Origin: Tamarix chinensis | Taxonomy: Eukaryota > Streptophyta > Magnoliopsida > Caryophyllales > Tamaricaceae | Assembly: GCA_030549775.1 (NCBI GenBank) | Contig: CM060172.1 | Location: forward strand, 60,430,023-60,494,022 | Direction: 5' to 3' | Length of the DNA stretch: 64,000 bases | Shown here: positions 51,651 through 63,613 of the stretch, one piece after another | Numbering within the stretch: the first letter of the stretch is position 1 | How the letters are laid out: each line of letters begins with the position of its first letter | Notes under the pieces: generated by a model | The model's database searches: none | Told to the model about the DNA's origin: nothing | Seen by the model: only the letters and a program-made list of their open reading frames with translations | Made by a program: the position numbers and the translations under genes

Positions 51651-54600
51651 TATAACACCTCAAAATTTTACTACTGAAAAACTATCATTTACAATGGATG
51701 CATATAATCAAAATATTGGGTGTTACCGTTGTAGCTGATATAAATCTGGTTTACCATATCATCCTTACACCAATTATAAGGCCAAAATCATTCATATTAA
51801 AAGAAGGTAATTAGAAATAAGACGAGTTTAATATAAATACAAATATGTGGTCAGAGATTAACTATATGGTACAATAATATAATACAAATTAAGGGATATC
51901 ATGGATCAAAGAATCCAAAAAGTATTTGGCTAAAAATGTCATTTGGATAGCATAACTCTTCGCCCAAATATCTAGTACAGATAAAATGTCACTCATCCCC
52001 ACACAATGCATCAAAAGCAGCAAAATCATCCAATCGGTCCTCAAAGACCCACCCAAAAGCATTAGGATCTTATTATCGTGGAAGTGAGCGGCATCCATAA
52101 AAAAAAGGATGTTTGGTACGATACATATGGAGCAAGGTAACTATATTATCAAGTCAAGGATACAAATAAATACATACGTTCATAATAGATGATAAGTACA
52201 CATAATTTTTGAAAAGTCTCACAAGATAAATACCGGTCAATGCCTATTTATTAGATATAGCCATTTTTATTCTTTTAATTACATCGAGTTTAGGGACCCC
52301 ACTATTCTTAATCTAGCATAACAATCTAAAGTACCTACTAGGGACAACACACCTGAGCCACTATTATCATCATTTGGTAGAATGGATCTATAAAAACACA
52401 TGCTCAGAGCAAAATGCTCCCAAGCCATTATTATCATTATCTGGTGGAGCGGATCTGAAAAACACCACCTTGGTCCTAACTCATGTATCCTTCCACTTTA
52501 AATCATTAATATCTAATCTATTAGGTTACTAAAATCATATTTTTATTTACGATGAGTATAAGGCCCCACTATTCTTAATCATATGAAACAAACTGAAACA
52601 CCTCTTGAGGAAAAACACACCCGAGCCACTATTATCATTCGGTGGAATGGATCCATAAAAATACCTTCTCAAGGTAAAATGCTCCTGAGCTACTATTATC
52701 ATCAAGTGTAACGAATTTAAAAACATCACCTTGGCCCAACTCACGTGATCTTTCACTTTAAATTATTAATGTCTTGTGATTGATTCACAGATACACAACA
52801 CATTAAATTGGGTAAGCATGTCATGTGGGTCATAAGGGTGTCTTCTAGAGTTAAGATCCTTATATTCCCTAAAACCCTAATTTCACTCTTTTATCATAGC
52901 TTTTCTCCTGTTACTCTTTTAACCACCAAACTTAGTACCCTATCCTCAAAAATTATTATTACCAACATACTCAAATTTCAAAGCCTAACTCTAAGTCCTT
53001 ACACATACGATAATAACCCTATCCCAAAAGTTACTATTTATAGGACTTATAAACCCTAATTTCACAAATCGATCATAACTTTTTATGCAAGGCTAAAAAA
53101 CTTACTAGATTTAATATACATCCCCAAAACACTGATATTAACAATATTTTTGAGTTTTGTGGTATAACTCTACCATTTTGCACATGTGATAATAGCTTCA
53201 TCATTTTAGGGTTACTATTCCTAAATCAAACCATTTGCATATCTTATTTAAACTTTGGTCATCCACAACTACTCTAAACACTTCATATAAATTCCTTAAC
53301 ACATTTGGATGATATAACACCTTAAAAACCCATGATTCCCATTTTTGACCCACATTGACCAAAATACCATTATTGGTAACATAACCTTTTATTTCATGTG
53401 AATCTTATGTGTTTAGTAATATTATTTTCCAATTCCACACTTTTATCCAAATACCTTGTCATAGTCACTTTATATTCATCATACCAATAATAAACTCATG
53501 ATACAACCATATTTCATACTGAAGGCTTTTCCACATAAAATAATGATATCATATGAACTTACTTACTCGTTTCTTATTATAGAATATAAACCACACATCA
53601 TAGTATTAACAATCATATATTATTTCACACAATCACAATAACTTGGTACAAGATAAAATCATGTATAACACTCAGCAGTCAAAAACCAAAGACTACGATA
53701 AGTATCCTTACAAAAATGACTTCGGTCTCTAAGCTCACCGAACCTATTCCGCCTTTTCTAGGTCCATGGGGAAATTACCTAAGAAAGGCATAATAAAACA
53801 TAATTAGGCTTAAAACCACCTAAGTAAGGAAATATAATGGTGAAAGAATGAAGAAGATTGAACTAAGAAGGGTATTGTTTGAGAGAAACTAGCTTAACCA
53901 AGCATAGGAGGATATCATGGGAAGTGGAGGGTGAGCAATGACACAACCTGCCATTGCTGGGGAATGTGCAAAAATGAAGGAGGAAGAACAAGAGAGGTGG
54001 TGTGGTTGGAGGTGCCAAAATTGAGGAGGGGTGTTGAGGTTGTGGCTGCTGAAATGGAAGGGGAAGTTTTGATTGCTGTTGTTGAAATGGAGGGGGAAAA
54101 CTTTAGGTGTTGCTGCCAAAATAGAGGGGGAAAGCTTTGGCCAAAACTACCGAAGTGGAGTGGGTTAGGCTATAGTGAAAATTGCTATAGCTAGGAAGGG
54201 AAAAGGGAAGAAAATGATACTGTTGAGTTAGCCAAAGGAGAGGGGTTAGTTTCAGATATTTTGGCTGATGGTAAGGGTGATGTTTGGTAAGGATGGTAGA
54301 AGGTGGTGAGGGCGAAATCATAAGTTTTCGGTGGTAGTGTGGTTGTCTTGGTTTGGCTTACATGTGGTGGCTCCCTGGGTTGTTTTTGTGACGGTAAGGA
54401 GGTGGTGAAGGAGGGCAAATGGTGTTACATTGGTTGCAGAAACAGAAGGGATAGAAGAGAGGTGGTATAATTTAATGTTGAGGATATGTATGTGTATATA
54501 TATATACACATGATGCAGGGATGGGCGAGAGGCGTGAGTGAAAAATTTCAACCCCAACCATCACACGTAGGAGGTGGAAGTTCATGGGAGTAGGGAATGG

Positions 54601-54949
54601 TATTGTAGGTGGTAGGGAGTGTCGAGCGTGTAAGCATTATCTATGGATAATGTTCCACGCAATGATGATGGGGGAGAATGAGAGAGAAGGATCAATAGAG
54701 AGGGAAATGAGAGAAAATGAAAAAAGGAAAAAGAATAGGGTTTAATATATTTAGTTTTTTGTTATAACAATATCAATATAATTTAGTTTAGGATAATATG
54801 GTAGAATAATTATTGATAAATCAAGATTAGGTTAAATTCTATGGTTAGAGAATTAGGATAAGGTAGAATTATTTATTTCTCAAGACTGTGATTGGGTTAT
54901 AATATTAATTACTCGGAATCATGGTTAGCTAAAAATTTGGGGTATTACA
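51651..54949 (+). mobile_element. Unit H: LTR-like non-coding element nested in unit G
   Basis: It starts TATAACACCTCAAAATTTTA, where TG has decayed to TA, followed by CTACTGAAAAAC as in units B and C and the GTGTTACCGTTGTA box. It ends AAAAATTTGGGGTATTACA. The flanks are TAAAT (51,646-51,650) and GAAAT (54,950-54,954), four of five matching. It is 3,299 bp long and carries a decayed sub-repeat array (52,280-52,745) and a purine-rich block (53,880-54,740). Small frames in that block are shadows. A near-palindromic (TA)n segment lies at about 54,489-54,512. Confidence 0.7.
52280..52745 (+). repeat. Decayed sub-repeat array of unit H
   Basis: The order matches the arrays of units B, C and D: ACCCCACTATTCTTA, then modules with CACTATTATCAT, GGTGGA(A/G)(T/C)GGATC and AGGGCAAAA/AAGGTAAAATGCTCC, in two super-blocks each ending in CTAACTCA.../CCAACTCAC...TTTCACTTTAAAT. 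It is more diverged than units C and D. Confidence 0.7.
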
Positions 54950-55021
54950 GAAATGATGGTAAAGGTTAGAATATTTTAGTAATGTAATAATCATGTCTAA
55001 AAATTTGGTGTATTAATAATA

Positions 55022-55640
55022 ATGTAATAATCATGACTACTTTGATAATATGAATAGTAACGATAATATTTAATAATAGTATTACTTATTTAATAATAAA
55101 AATTATTAATACTCATAACATTAATAATTAATAAAAATAATAAATAATTTAATAATAATATTTAAGTATGTTTATATTATTTTGATAACATAAATAATAA
55201 CCACAATAATAATAATAATAATTAATATTAATAATCACAGTTAATATCACTTATAATACTAATTAATTTAATATGCTATATATTAATATTAATTAAGATT
55301 GTGATTATAATTTTAATAATAATTGTTCTTCATGTGCACTCCGTGGATGTTTTTTCACCCACTGTTTATATGGTCTTTGTGGTCCTGGAATCATGATTGC
55401 CCTTATATTGAGTGGTTAGGTGACCAAATATCTCACAATTTGTATAATATCAGAGTTCCACTCATAATATACTCGTTGTTGGACAATATTTCCATTCAAT
55501 TTTTGGACCAAAACATGATTCGATAGTGTGTGATGAGAGTCAACTTCAATTAAAACTTGAGCTAAAGAGATATGTTGCCCCGTTGTTGTGACCCTATATA
55601 ATCCTAGTGGTTTCCCACACAACTAGCAATCATGCTTATT
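55022..55640. other. AT-rich interval between unit G and the MULE region
   Basis: Positions 55,022-55,320 are low-complexity AATAATA/TTAATA text. From about 55,320 the composition becomes more even, but no gene is recognised. The interval closes near TATTAAATAGGGAAAAAAAACC (about 55,638-55,659), a candidate left boundary of a MULE that I could not pair with an inverted copy. Confidence 0.35.
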
Positions 55641-58498
55641 AAATAGGGAAAAAAAACCTGGGGTCCACCCAACTGAAAGTAATTATTTTTAGTCCACCAG
55701 GTCTAGTATTGAGTCCATTTATTATTTGTTCGGAAGCATCATTTTATACGTAGAATACCATAGGTTAGTATTTTCCAAGCCATGCTCAGATTGTTGGTTC
55801 GTAATATGGCCTGGAAGATATTTTGAAGCTTCTCGTTTGTGGTATTCTACGTCTGCAAATTTTGAAGCTCAGGTCTGACTGATTGGAAACTAGAGGTAGA
55901 AGAACTTATGCAACTCATCTGCGTCTGTGGCTCTAGCTCCTCGATTGGGCATGTTTTTGCTACCATTTGACAGCGTTTTACCTCATTTGTGTTTCTATTC
56001 GTAGCATCGAAGTTGTCCATGCTTGCGTCGTGAACTGAAGCTCGCTGACGGCTGTCTTTGTAGGCTTGTTCCTGCCCGTCGTTTTTTGTTGCTCAACCTT
56101 TCCTGCTGTAAAAATGGTACTCTACTTCGCTTGTCTTGTCTGCTCTAAGTGTTGAGTTGTTATTGAAATTAATGTTACGTCTGAATCTAATTCAGACATT
56201 TCGTTGCAGTTTGGGGGTTGTACGGTAGAGTATCCAGGTGCTAAACTTTTTACTTATTTCCTAATTTTCATTCTGGTTGAAACTATAATCAAGTTAGGAA
56301 GCTGAGTTTATGTGTGCTTCTGTAATGTAGTTTGAGGAAGAATTATCAAGCCCATTTTCGTGGACAAAGAATACGTAACTGTAAGTCATGCGGCTGATTG
56401 CTTTCACACATGTTATCATTAATTGATAAGGTTGCGAAATATCATGGCTATCTGTAACCGTAAGTTTTGGATTATGACGACGTACTTGATTTGCGACTAT
56501 AGTAATTCGCTTTGAGCAGGTGCGGTTAAATGTCTATTGATCTGAAGTAAGCAACAAATGTAATTTTGAAGGCCAAAATTCATAAAAAATTTTGGAGTTT
56601 ATTTGGTTCATTATAAACCGAAAAAAAATTGGAGAAGGACCATACGTTTTTTTAATCACATTCAGCAGCCTTGTATGTCCTGCTATGCAACAATAGTTGG
56701 AATGAATACAAAATACCTATCTTTAGCCTATCGAAACTTAGATAAAATTGTGCGAATTAAATGTTATTATGATTAACATGATGTTAGTTATAAGTTATTG
56801 AAAAAAAATTGGGAAAAATTTCTTTGTAGTATATTTAGGTAAAACTAATTAGTTAAAAATCAAAATGGTCCAAAAGTATTTAGTTACAAGTACAAAATAT
56901 CATGTACATATAATTACACTAATATGTACACCTAATTATATATAAATGTACATGTAATATTCTCTATATGTACATTTATATATAATTACCAAAAAAATTG
57001 ACTATACTAAAACAAGAAAATCTATTTCAACTGAACATATTGATAAGGGAACCTAGAATGTATTGTATATGTCAAACAACTTGTACGAATTTAGATATGT
57101 TGAATTGTCTTCGATCTTTTATAGTAAAAAATGATATATATATATATATATATACGGTTTAGGAATCTCCATGAGTTGAGTCGTAATTGTTCTATGTTGT
57201 AAACGTAAGGTGGACACTTGGATTTTCTGCCACAGGTAAATTGTAATAGAGTTAGATTAAATTTTTTTGATTTCACTAAGTAGGGAATTGCATTAAATTT
57301 TGTCCATAATATGACTGAATTTTTCCCCACTAGTTTTAAGTACGAAATGGAACAACACACCGTACATATAATTATCCCTGAATGTACATCGAAAGTTTAT
57401 AAGTGTACAATGAATAATACATATATGTACAAGTGCATGTCAAAACGGTATTTGTTAGGTATTTTCTTATTATGTTCATTTGCTGATAATAAAATTTGAA
57501 AATATTTCTTCTAATAAATCTGAATGGAAAAAAAGACTGCAGCGCATCCTCGTAAAATTAATTTCTGAGGGTCCATGTGTTTTAGTATTGAGTGGAATTT
57601 ATTTTTGTCCCGAACCAAGCACGTATATGTCCAAATACGTCAGTGTATTCTACTCCAAACCACTTGGGTGTGTGTCTGGGAATTAACTGTGTATAAATAT
57701 TTGTTTTTTCAGTGATTCTTTGTTAGGGTAAATTTGTTGGCAGTCTTCTTCATCCCTGATCTTGAGTGAAAAACCCTCCAATGTTGTCCCGTTTATAATG
57801 AATGTCAGTCCAGTCCTCAACCGTTCTTCTCCTTCTTCATCCCTTATGTTGTTTGTCCTGAATCCGTCCCTTTCCTCTTTGTCTTTATGCTGGAAGTAAA
57901 ACGGCTTTAACCCTTCGACCTTGCAATTTAACATAATATATGTACAATTTAGATGTTGTTTGTCTGCTAAATGATTGTCCAACTACTTCGGTTTCTGTGT
58001 ACAATGGCTTAATTATTTATAGTTTTTGTGAGATTTTGTGAAATTTGAATTTGTTGTGTTCTTGTAGATGCTAATTTGTAGCTGACATTACAATTTAAAG
58101 ATATGTGATTGCAACAAATTATTGTTTCTGTGGATTTGAAGTATGGTTGTGCCGGTTTGGGGTTTGATTATTGTCACCCATTCTGTATTCATTACTGATT
58201 GTGGGGGGAAGGTATAGAATTATGGTTGTGCGAGTATTGTGCTGAAACCTCCTTGAATGGTGGTTGTTGTGTTGGATTTTTTTTTGAAGATTTGGTTAGT
58301 AGTTGTGCTCATAATTTAAAATTCTTCGTATTTTCTGATGATTTCTTTTATATAAAATGTTGGTGTATTAGAGAGGGAAGTTAATAAAGATAGTTTGCCA
58401 TTCAATTGTAGTATTGATATAGATACACATGATTGGGATTGGATAATTAAGATTGCTATTGCTGTTTTAAACCTTTGTAACTTATACGTTGGCTAATA
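55641..58498 (+). other. Upstream region of the mudrA-like gene
   Basis: No coding exon could be assigned. It contains a perfect 13-bp inverted repeat (55,748-55,760 and 55,840-55,852), several GTACAT-rich stretches (about 56,900-56,975 and 57,360-57,440), and a (TA)n microsatellite at about 57,136-57,154. A 99-residue minus-strand frame at 57,683-57,982 has no recognisable domain and is not called. The region may hold promoter, leader and subterminal sequence of a MULE, but that is inference. Confidence 0.4.
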
Positions 58499-60926
58499 AT
58501 GAATAGGTTTATGGAGTTGTGTGGATGTAGGCGTATGTATATGTATTTGCACTATGGATGGTCGTTCATTGTTAAGAGTAACAAATCCGTTGATTATGAT
58601 GGTGGTAGTAAAAGTGGAGCGATAATAGATGATGGTATGAGTGTTGAGGAGGTTATTTCTGTTTGTTGCAAGAGGTTTAATATATCTTCCGAAGAGAAAA
58701 ATGTTTGGTATAGCTTAAAATTTGATAGGTCAATCCTTATGCCACTGGTTGATGATGCTTCCCTTGTGGAGATTTTCGAATTCAATGAAGAATATGGGTT
58801 TGCCTATATTGCAGCAGGAAATGTAGAAGTGATCACAGATGATAACTTGCTGTAAGTTCTTTACAATGCTTAATTTATATTATTAATATTTTGTGAACTG
58901 TGTTCTTTAGTTTAATGTTATTTATAATAATGATTATTTCGATTTCATCTGAAGGTCATCCCACATAATCAGAGATAACCCAGGGTGCTCGAAATCTGAT
59001 ATGGGGTCTAATGGATTGAAAGTAAATGAGAATAGTTATGAAAATGAGCATGTTGATAACTCAAGGGGTGTTGAGATGGGGGTTCGGAGTGCTGCTTGTG
59101 GTACTCGTACTTGGGTTGGTAGTGTGATGTCCAATGTTATAAGTGGTGAAGGTCAAATATTTGAAAGTGCAAATGCATTCCGCAGCTGCCTTTACAAATA
59201 TTCTATAGCATGTGAGTTCCGTTATAAATGGGTTAAGAATACAAAAACATGTTTGATTGTGAAATGTTCACTAGAGGACTGCCCTTTCATCATTAAGGCA
59301 TATGCTATTCGGAATACATCATTGGTTAAAATTAGGGAATTTAATGACTCTCACCAACACAAGGTGGGTGACATTTGTGCATTACATAAGCCACCTTTCT
59401 CTTCTAAATTAGTCGGGGGCCTTATTCTTGGTAAGATTAGGAGTACGTCTAACTATATACCTAACGAAGTCCGCAAGGATATTGAGAGGGATACTGGCAT
59501 TCAGATTAATTACGCCCAAGCTTGGTCTGCAGTTGAATGTGCTAAATCTTATATCCATGGTGATCTAAAGGATCACTATAAGATGTTGGATTGGATATGT
59601 GATCGTGTGAAGAAGAGCAATCCTGGATCTGTTGCCTTTGTTGTTGTTGAAGATTGCAAATTTTCACAGCTATTTATATCTTTTGCTTCATGTATGCAAG
59701 GATTCTTGTTCGGTTGTAGACCATGTATTTTTGTGGATGCCGGGCATCTTAGTGGTCCATTTGGTGGGACAATGTTGTCTGCTTGTACTGTTGATGCAGA
59801 TAACAGAATACTCCCTTTAACTATTGGCATTGTTAGTTGTGAGAACTACGATAATTGGCATTGGTTTTTGAAACAGCTCAAGTTGATTATTCGGTCTTTA
59901 GAAGTAGTTGTCTTATTGGACAGGCATCCAGGGATAATAAGTAGTGTTGCTGAAATTTTTGGTGAAGAAAACCATTGTTTTTGTTTGAGGCATTTGAAGG
60001 AGAACTTTAACCGTGAACTCATGAAGTTAGGGATTACTAGGAGAGTAATGAAGGAAAATGCATCAGATTTATTTGATGCCATTGCATATGCCAGTACAGA
60101 TGTTGATTTCAACATGTGTATGGCAAATCTTGAGGCATTTAATACGAAGCTAGCAGAATGGGTGAAGAATACTAAGCCCGAACATTGGGCCCGAAGTAAA
60201 TTTCCCAAACCACGATGGACTTGGATGAACTCCAACATTGCTGAGTCTTTCAATTCGTGGATGAGGAATGAGAGAGGTTTTAGCATACCTTCACTGCTGT
60301 TAGCCTATTTTGATAAACTTGCGACGAAGATGCTGAATGTGAAGAATGAAATATGTAGATGGCAGACCCCTATAGGTCCTTCTATTGAGAAAATATTATA
60401 CTGTAACTATATGAAGCGCTCATGTGTTATGAGGTCTATTAGGTATTCCCATTTAATGTTCAAGGTTGAAATTATGGCTGCCCAGCTGACTGTGGACTTG
60501 AATAAGAGGACTTGTAGTTGTGGAGAGTGGCAAGTCACCAGAATCCCATGCGCACATGTTTGTTATGTGCTTGATCAGCTGAAATATAGTTTGTATGACT
60601 ATACTGATTCTTTCTATAAGAAGGAAGCACAAGAATTGATATACCAAAACTCCATAAACCCTGTAGAGACTCATGAACTTCCTTCGTTAGAGCTAACAAC
60701 CGGTATGCTAATAATTAAGGACGGTGATGATTATGAAGGCAACAACCTATGTATTCTGCCCCCCATTGTGAAGAAAACTCCTGGGAGGCCAAAAACCAGA
60801 AGGATTGAATCTCAGTTTCAGGATATGTCTACTGTGCACTGCAGTCGATGTGGAGAAGCTAAACATAACCGTCGGACATGCAGGAGTCAAGTAATTTGCA
60901 ACAGGGATGAACTCCCTGATGCATAG
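58499..60926 (+). CDS. mudrA-like (MULE) transposase, two exons
   Basis: Exon 1 is 58,499-58,851 and exon 2 is 58,955-60,926. The donor is TTGCT/GTAAGTTC and the acceptor CTGAAG/GTCATC, leaving a 103-bp intron and one uninterrupted frame of 774 codons. Domains in order: an N-terminal PB1-like fold (about 10-110, with a characteristic YSLKFDRSILMPLVDDASL stretch); a MULE DNA-binding domain with Cys/His zinc ligands (about 217-253); and the DDE-type MULE core (about 370-555), with VDAGHL (D379), LLDRHPG (D440), CFCLRHL and NIAESFN (E548). A SWIM finger follows (CSC...CAH, 638-652), then a CCHC knuckle (CSRC...H...C, 747-760). It should bind MULE terminal repeats and catalyse cut-and-paste transposition in the nucleus. 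No stop or frameshift was seen, so it is recent, active or domesticated. The ATG is the first plausible one; an upstream exon is possible. Confidence 0.9.
58852..58954 (+). other. Intron of the mudrA-like gene
   Basis: 103 bp, GT...AG. Without this splice exon 1 stops at 58,855 (CTG TAA). With it, exon 1 joins in phase to SSHIIRDNPGCSKSD and then to the Met at 59,001. The intron is T-rich before the acceptor. Confidence 0.85.
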
Positions 60927-63613
60927 GGTGTATGAAATTGTAATGTGGTGGTTCCCAGTTTTTGATCTGTTGGAGAATGTGGACTGTGAACAACATATGG
61001 TAATATTAGTTGAGAATAATGTTCAGTACATTATGTGTAGTTATATGTAAATAACAAACCTACTGACATCATTATATGTTCTTCTTTTCTATCAGGTGAA
61101 GGGGAACCCATAATATCAGACATATGTTTTTGTGTTACCTGGCTTCCTAATTAAATGAAGGCAGAAGAGAATAAGGATGACGTATCGATATCTGTCAGAT
61201 AGTAGTGTCAATGAGGCACTTATTTTGGTACGAATTCAGATCTCGAGCATTTATTGTTAAATTTTTTACATTTGGTAGGAAATATAATTTTTGGTGTTAC
61301 AAATGTTATGGTTACGTCTATACTATTTCCCTCTCCACTGGCTGAGACTTGTTGTAAATTTTTTGTTTTCCACTAAGGTGTATATTGATGAAAATATCAT
61401 CTCATGTTTAGGTATAGTTTATCTTGCACCTTAAACTTTCAAGAATAGAATATAATAACCTGAAAAGTTACTTAAAATACAAGACTAAAATGTCACTAGT
61501 AATGATGATGATAAATCTGATGACATATCCCATACTGATTTTCACTTCAGGTGTTTTTGATAAAAGTAATAGAGATGGATGAGAAGTTGAAGGAAAATGT
61601 AAATGACTTTTAATCTGAAAGGGGAACAATTGTCATCAAGGTATTCAGAGGTTGTTGGAGAAGGTAAAATAGTTATAAGGTCCTTTTCTTTCATGTATTT
61701 TATGGTTTGAAATTGCATACGTATCTGTTATAAGGTAAAATGTTTGCATTTTGTGGGTAAGTGTTTTCATGAACTTTTCATTTTAGTCCTTGTTCCTTCA
61801 TTTTTATTGGAATGAAGGTATGGAAATGGGGTGCATTTTTAACAAAGGCATCATCATAATTATTAGGTGATGGCACCAAATTGGGAAATATTTTTTAGTC
61901 TATCCATACCAGTTTAAGTCTGTGCCCAAACATGCCTTATTCTTATCCTTGCAACATCAATGAAGTGTACAGCCTATTTTAATTATTCGTTGCTGTACAG
62001 GCTATTTTTGCAGGTGTGAAGTTATTAAGGTTTTGGATTCCTATTGCATTTACATTTATGTTACAGTGTCTACGTCTGTGGAGGCTTTGAGGTCCACTGC
62101 GTATGGAAATTAAGTGTGTTATTTCCTGCGTGACTGCTGGTTTTGAAACCGACGTTATTAGAGAGGGAACGCTCATGGATTTGAACAAGCTTGTTGTTGA
62201 TGCTTCCCCTGGTGTTCCATTATTAGTTCCATCTGTATAACAGTATGTTTATGTACATTTAGAATGTTTTTGGCAGTGTTAATCTGTTGTATATGGTTAC
62301 TTTTGTGTATGTAGCTTGAAAGTTAATGTGTATATGGAGGCCATATGATTGCAGCCTCGTGGAATGAAAAAATTCATACTGTTTTGCATATTCTGAAAAT
62401 TGTATGAAATTTTTGCTGCAACACCCTTGCTGGACAGAAGTCGCCTGTTTTGGTGTTTAATCTTCCCTTCAGGTTTAATTTGAATGCTTGCATGTGTTTG
62501 GGAATACAGATACTATCATCCCCCGTATTGATGTTGGCGAGTTGGGAAAATTAACCCTTGATTTGGGGTTTGTGCATATGGCTAAAGAAATGTTCAGCAG
62601 CCTGTAATTATAGAGCTCCAAAATATTTCACAGGCTATAACATATTGTATAGTATCCTTGTCCCGCTACGGCCAACATCCGTAAATTAAATTGAAAATGA
62701 AGTGTCATATTTTTTAGGGTGTATGAAATTGCCATTAAAATTATATGCTCCTTTGATAAAATTATAGGTACGAAAAATCTGCAGTTGGTAAATACTTGGG
62801 ATATAATTCCCAAAAATTGAAGTTACCTGTGCGAGGAAAAAAATTAGACGTAAGAGTATAACCATTGAAGTCCACTGGCATTTATTACAACCACCAAAGG
62901 AGTTGCATTTATGAATGTACAAATACATTTATAAATTGTTTGACTTCAGGATTTGTTTGAACGTATATGACTTCAGGAGTTGCATTTATGAATGTACAAA
63001 TACATTTATAAAATTACAGGTACATTTATGACTTCGGCCATATATAACTTCAGGATGTCATGTATGAATTGTTTGAACGTACAACAAAATCTTATATGAA
63101 ATACTATTACGTGCCGGCAGTTTTTGTTACGTTTTTTCCAATACGATTATTAAATGACTACACCACCTGCCAACAGAAAATTTTGTAAATTAAATGTAGT
63201 GGAGATCATGCACGTTAACTCTGAATCGTAATATGTACGGACATTACATTCTCATTTACTGTGTTGCAACATTTAAAGTCTTCGTATGGATGTGATTAGG
63301 AAGGTATCGTTTGCCGTTGTATTTAGGCTATAACATTTAATCAGTTATAGTTATCCTTATTATATTGACCTACCCTTTAAACGTATTTTTTGACTTCTTA
63401 CGTTTGACATTCATATTATGTGAGAGAGCATGCTATACAAATTATACACTCTATGCACAAGCAACCAGTTGTCCTCCCATTGAACTGGATAACTGAACTT
63501 CTAGGTAATCCTTTATCATGCTTGAATTGAAATACATAATCCTAGTATAGTAATATTTCAGGTTCTTTCTTATTATTATTTAGGTTGAATTAAGTCCTTT
63601 TCTTTGATGTAAT
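60927..63613. other. Downstream flank of the mudrA-like gene
   Basis: No complete gene is recognised. A 45-codon frame at 62,103-62,240 lies in coding-like text (about 62,050-62,240) and might be a decayed fragment of a PB1-like exon; this is weak. A 38-bp direct duplication is at 62,898-62,935 and 62,975-63,012. No inverted copy of a MULE end was found here. Confidence 0.4.
62898..63012. repeat. 38-bp direct duplication, period 77
   Basis: Two identical 38-bp copies start AGGAGTTGCATTTATGAATG and end AATACATTTATAAA, at 62,898-62,935 and 62,975-63,012. TGACTTCAGGA also occurs twice in the spacer (from 62,941 and from 62,969). Confidence 0.85.

Larger units (their letters stand above)
49113..55016 (+). 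mobile_element. Unit G: LTR-like non-coding element, interrupted by unit H
   Basis: It starts TGTAACGCCCCATTTTCA, like unit I at 13,119. The proposed end is TAAAAATTTGGTGTATTAA at 55,016, a decayed form of the TTTGGGGTATTACA end. The flanks are TAACA (49,108-49,112) and TAATA (55,017-55,021), four of five matching. Without unit H it is about 2.6 kb. A (TA)n run lies at about 49,491-49,510, and a purine-rich tail occupies 51,540-51,650, where H entered. No coding domain is visible. The right end is less certain than the left. Confidence 0.6.

Noticed and set aside
55638..55659. MULE left terminal repeat
   Set aside because: The GGGAAAAAAAACC text is suggestive, but no inverted copy was found to the right within the window.
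57683..57982. 99-codon minus-strand frame upstream of the MULE gene
   Set aside because: More complex than the repeat shadows, but no domain, no splice partner and no known family; kept only as a note.
62103..62240. 45-codon frame downstream of the MULE gene
   Set aside because: Coding-like texture and a possible distant resemblance to the PB1-like exon, but too short and too weak to call.
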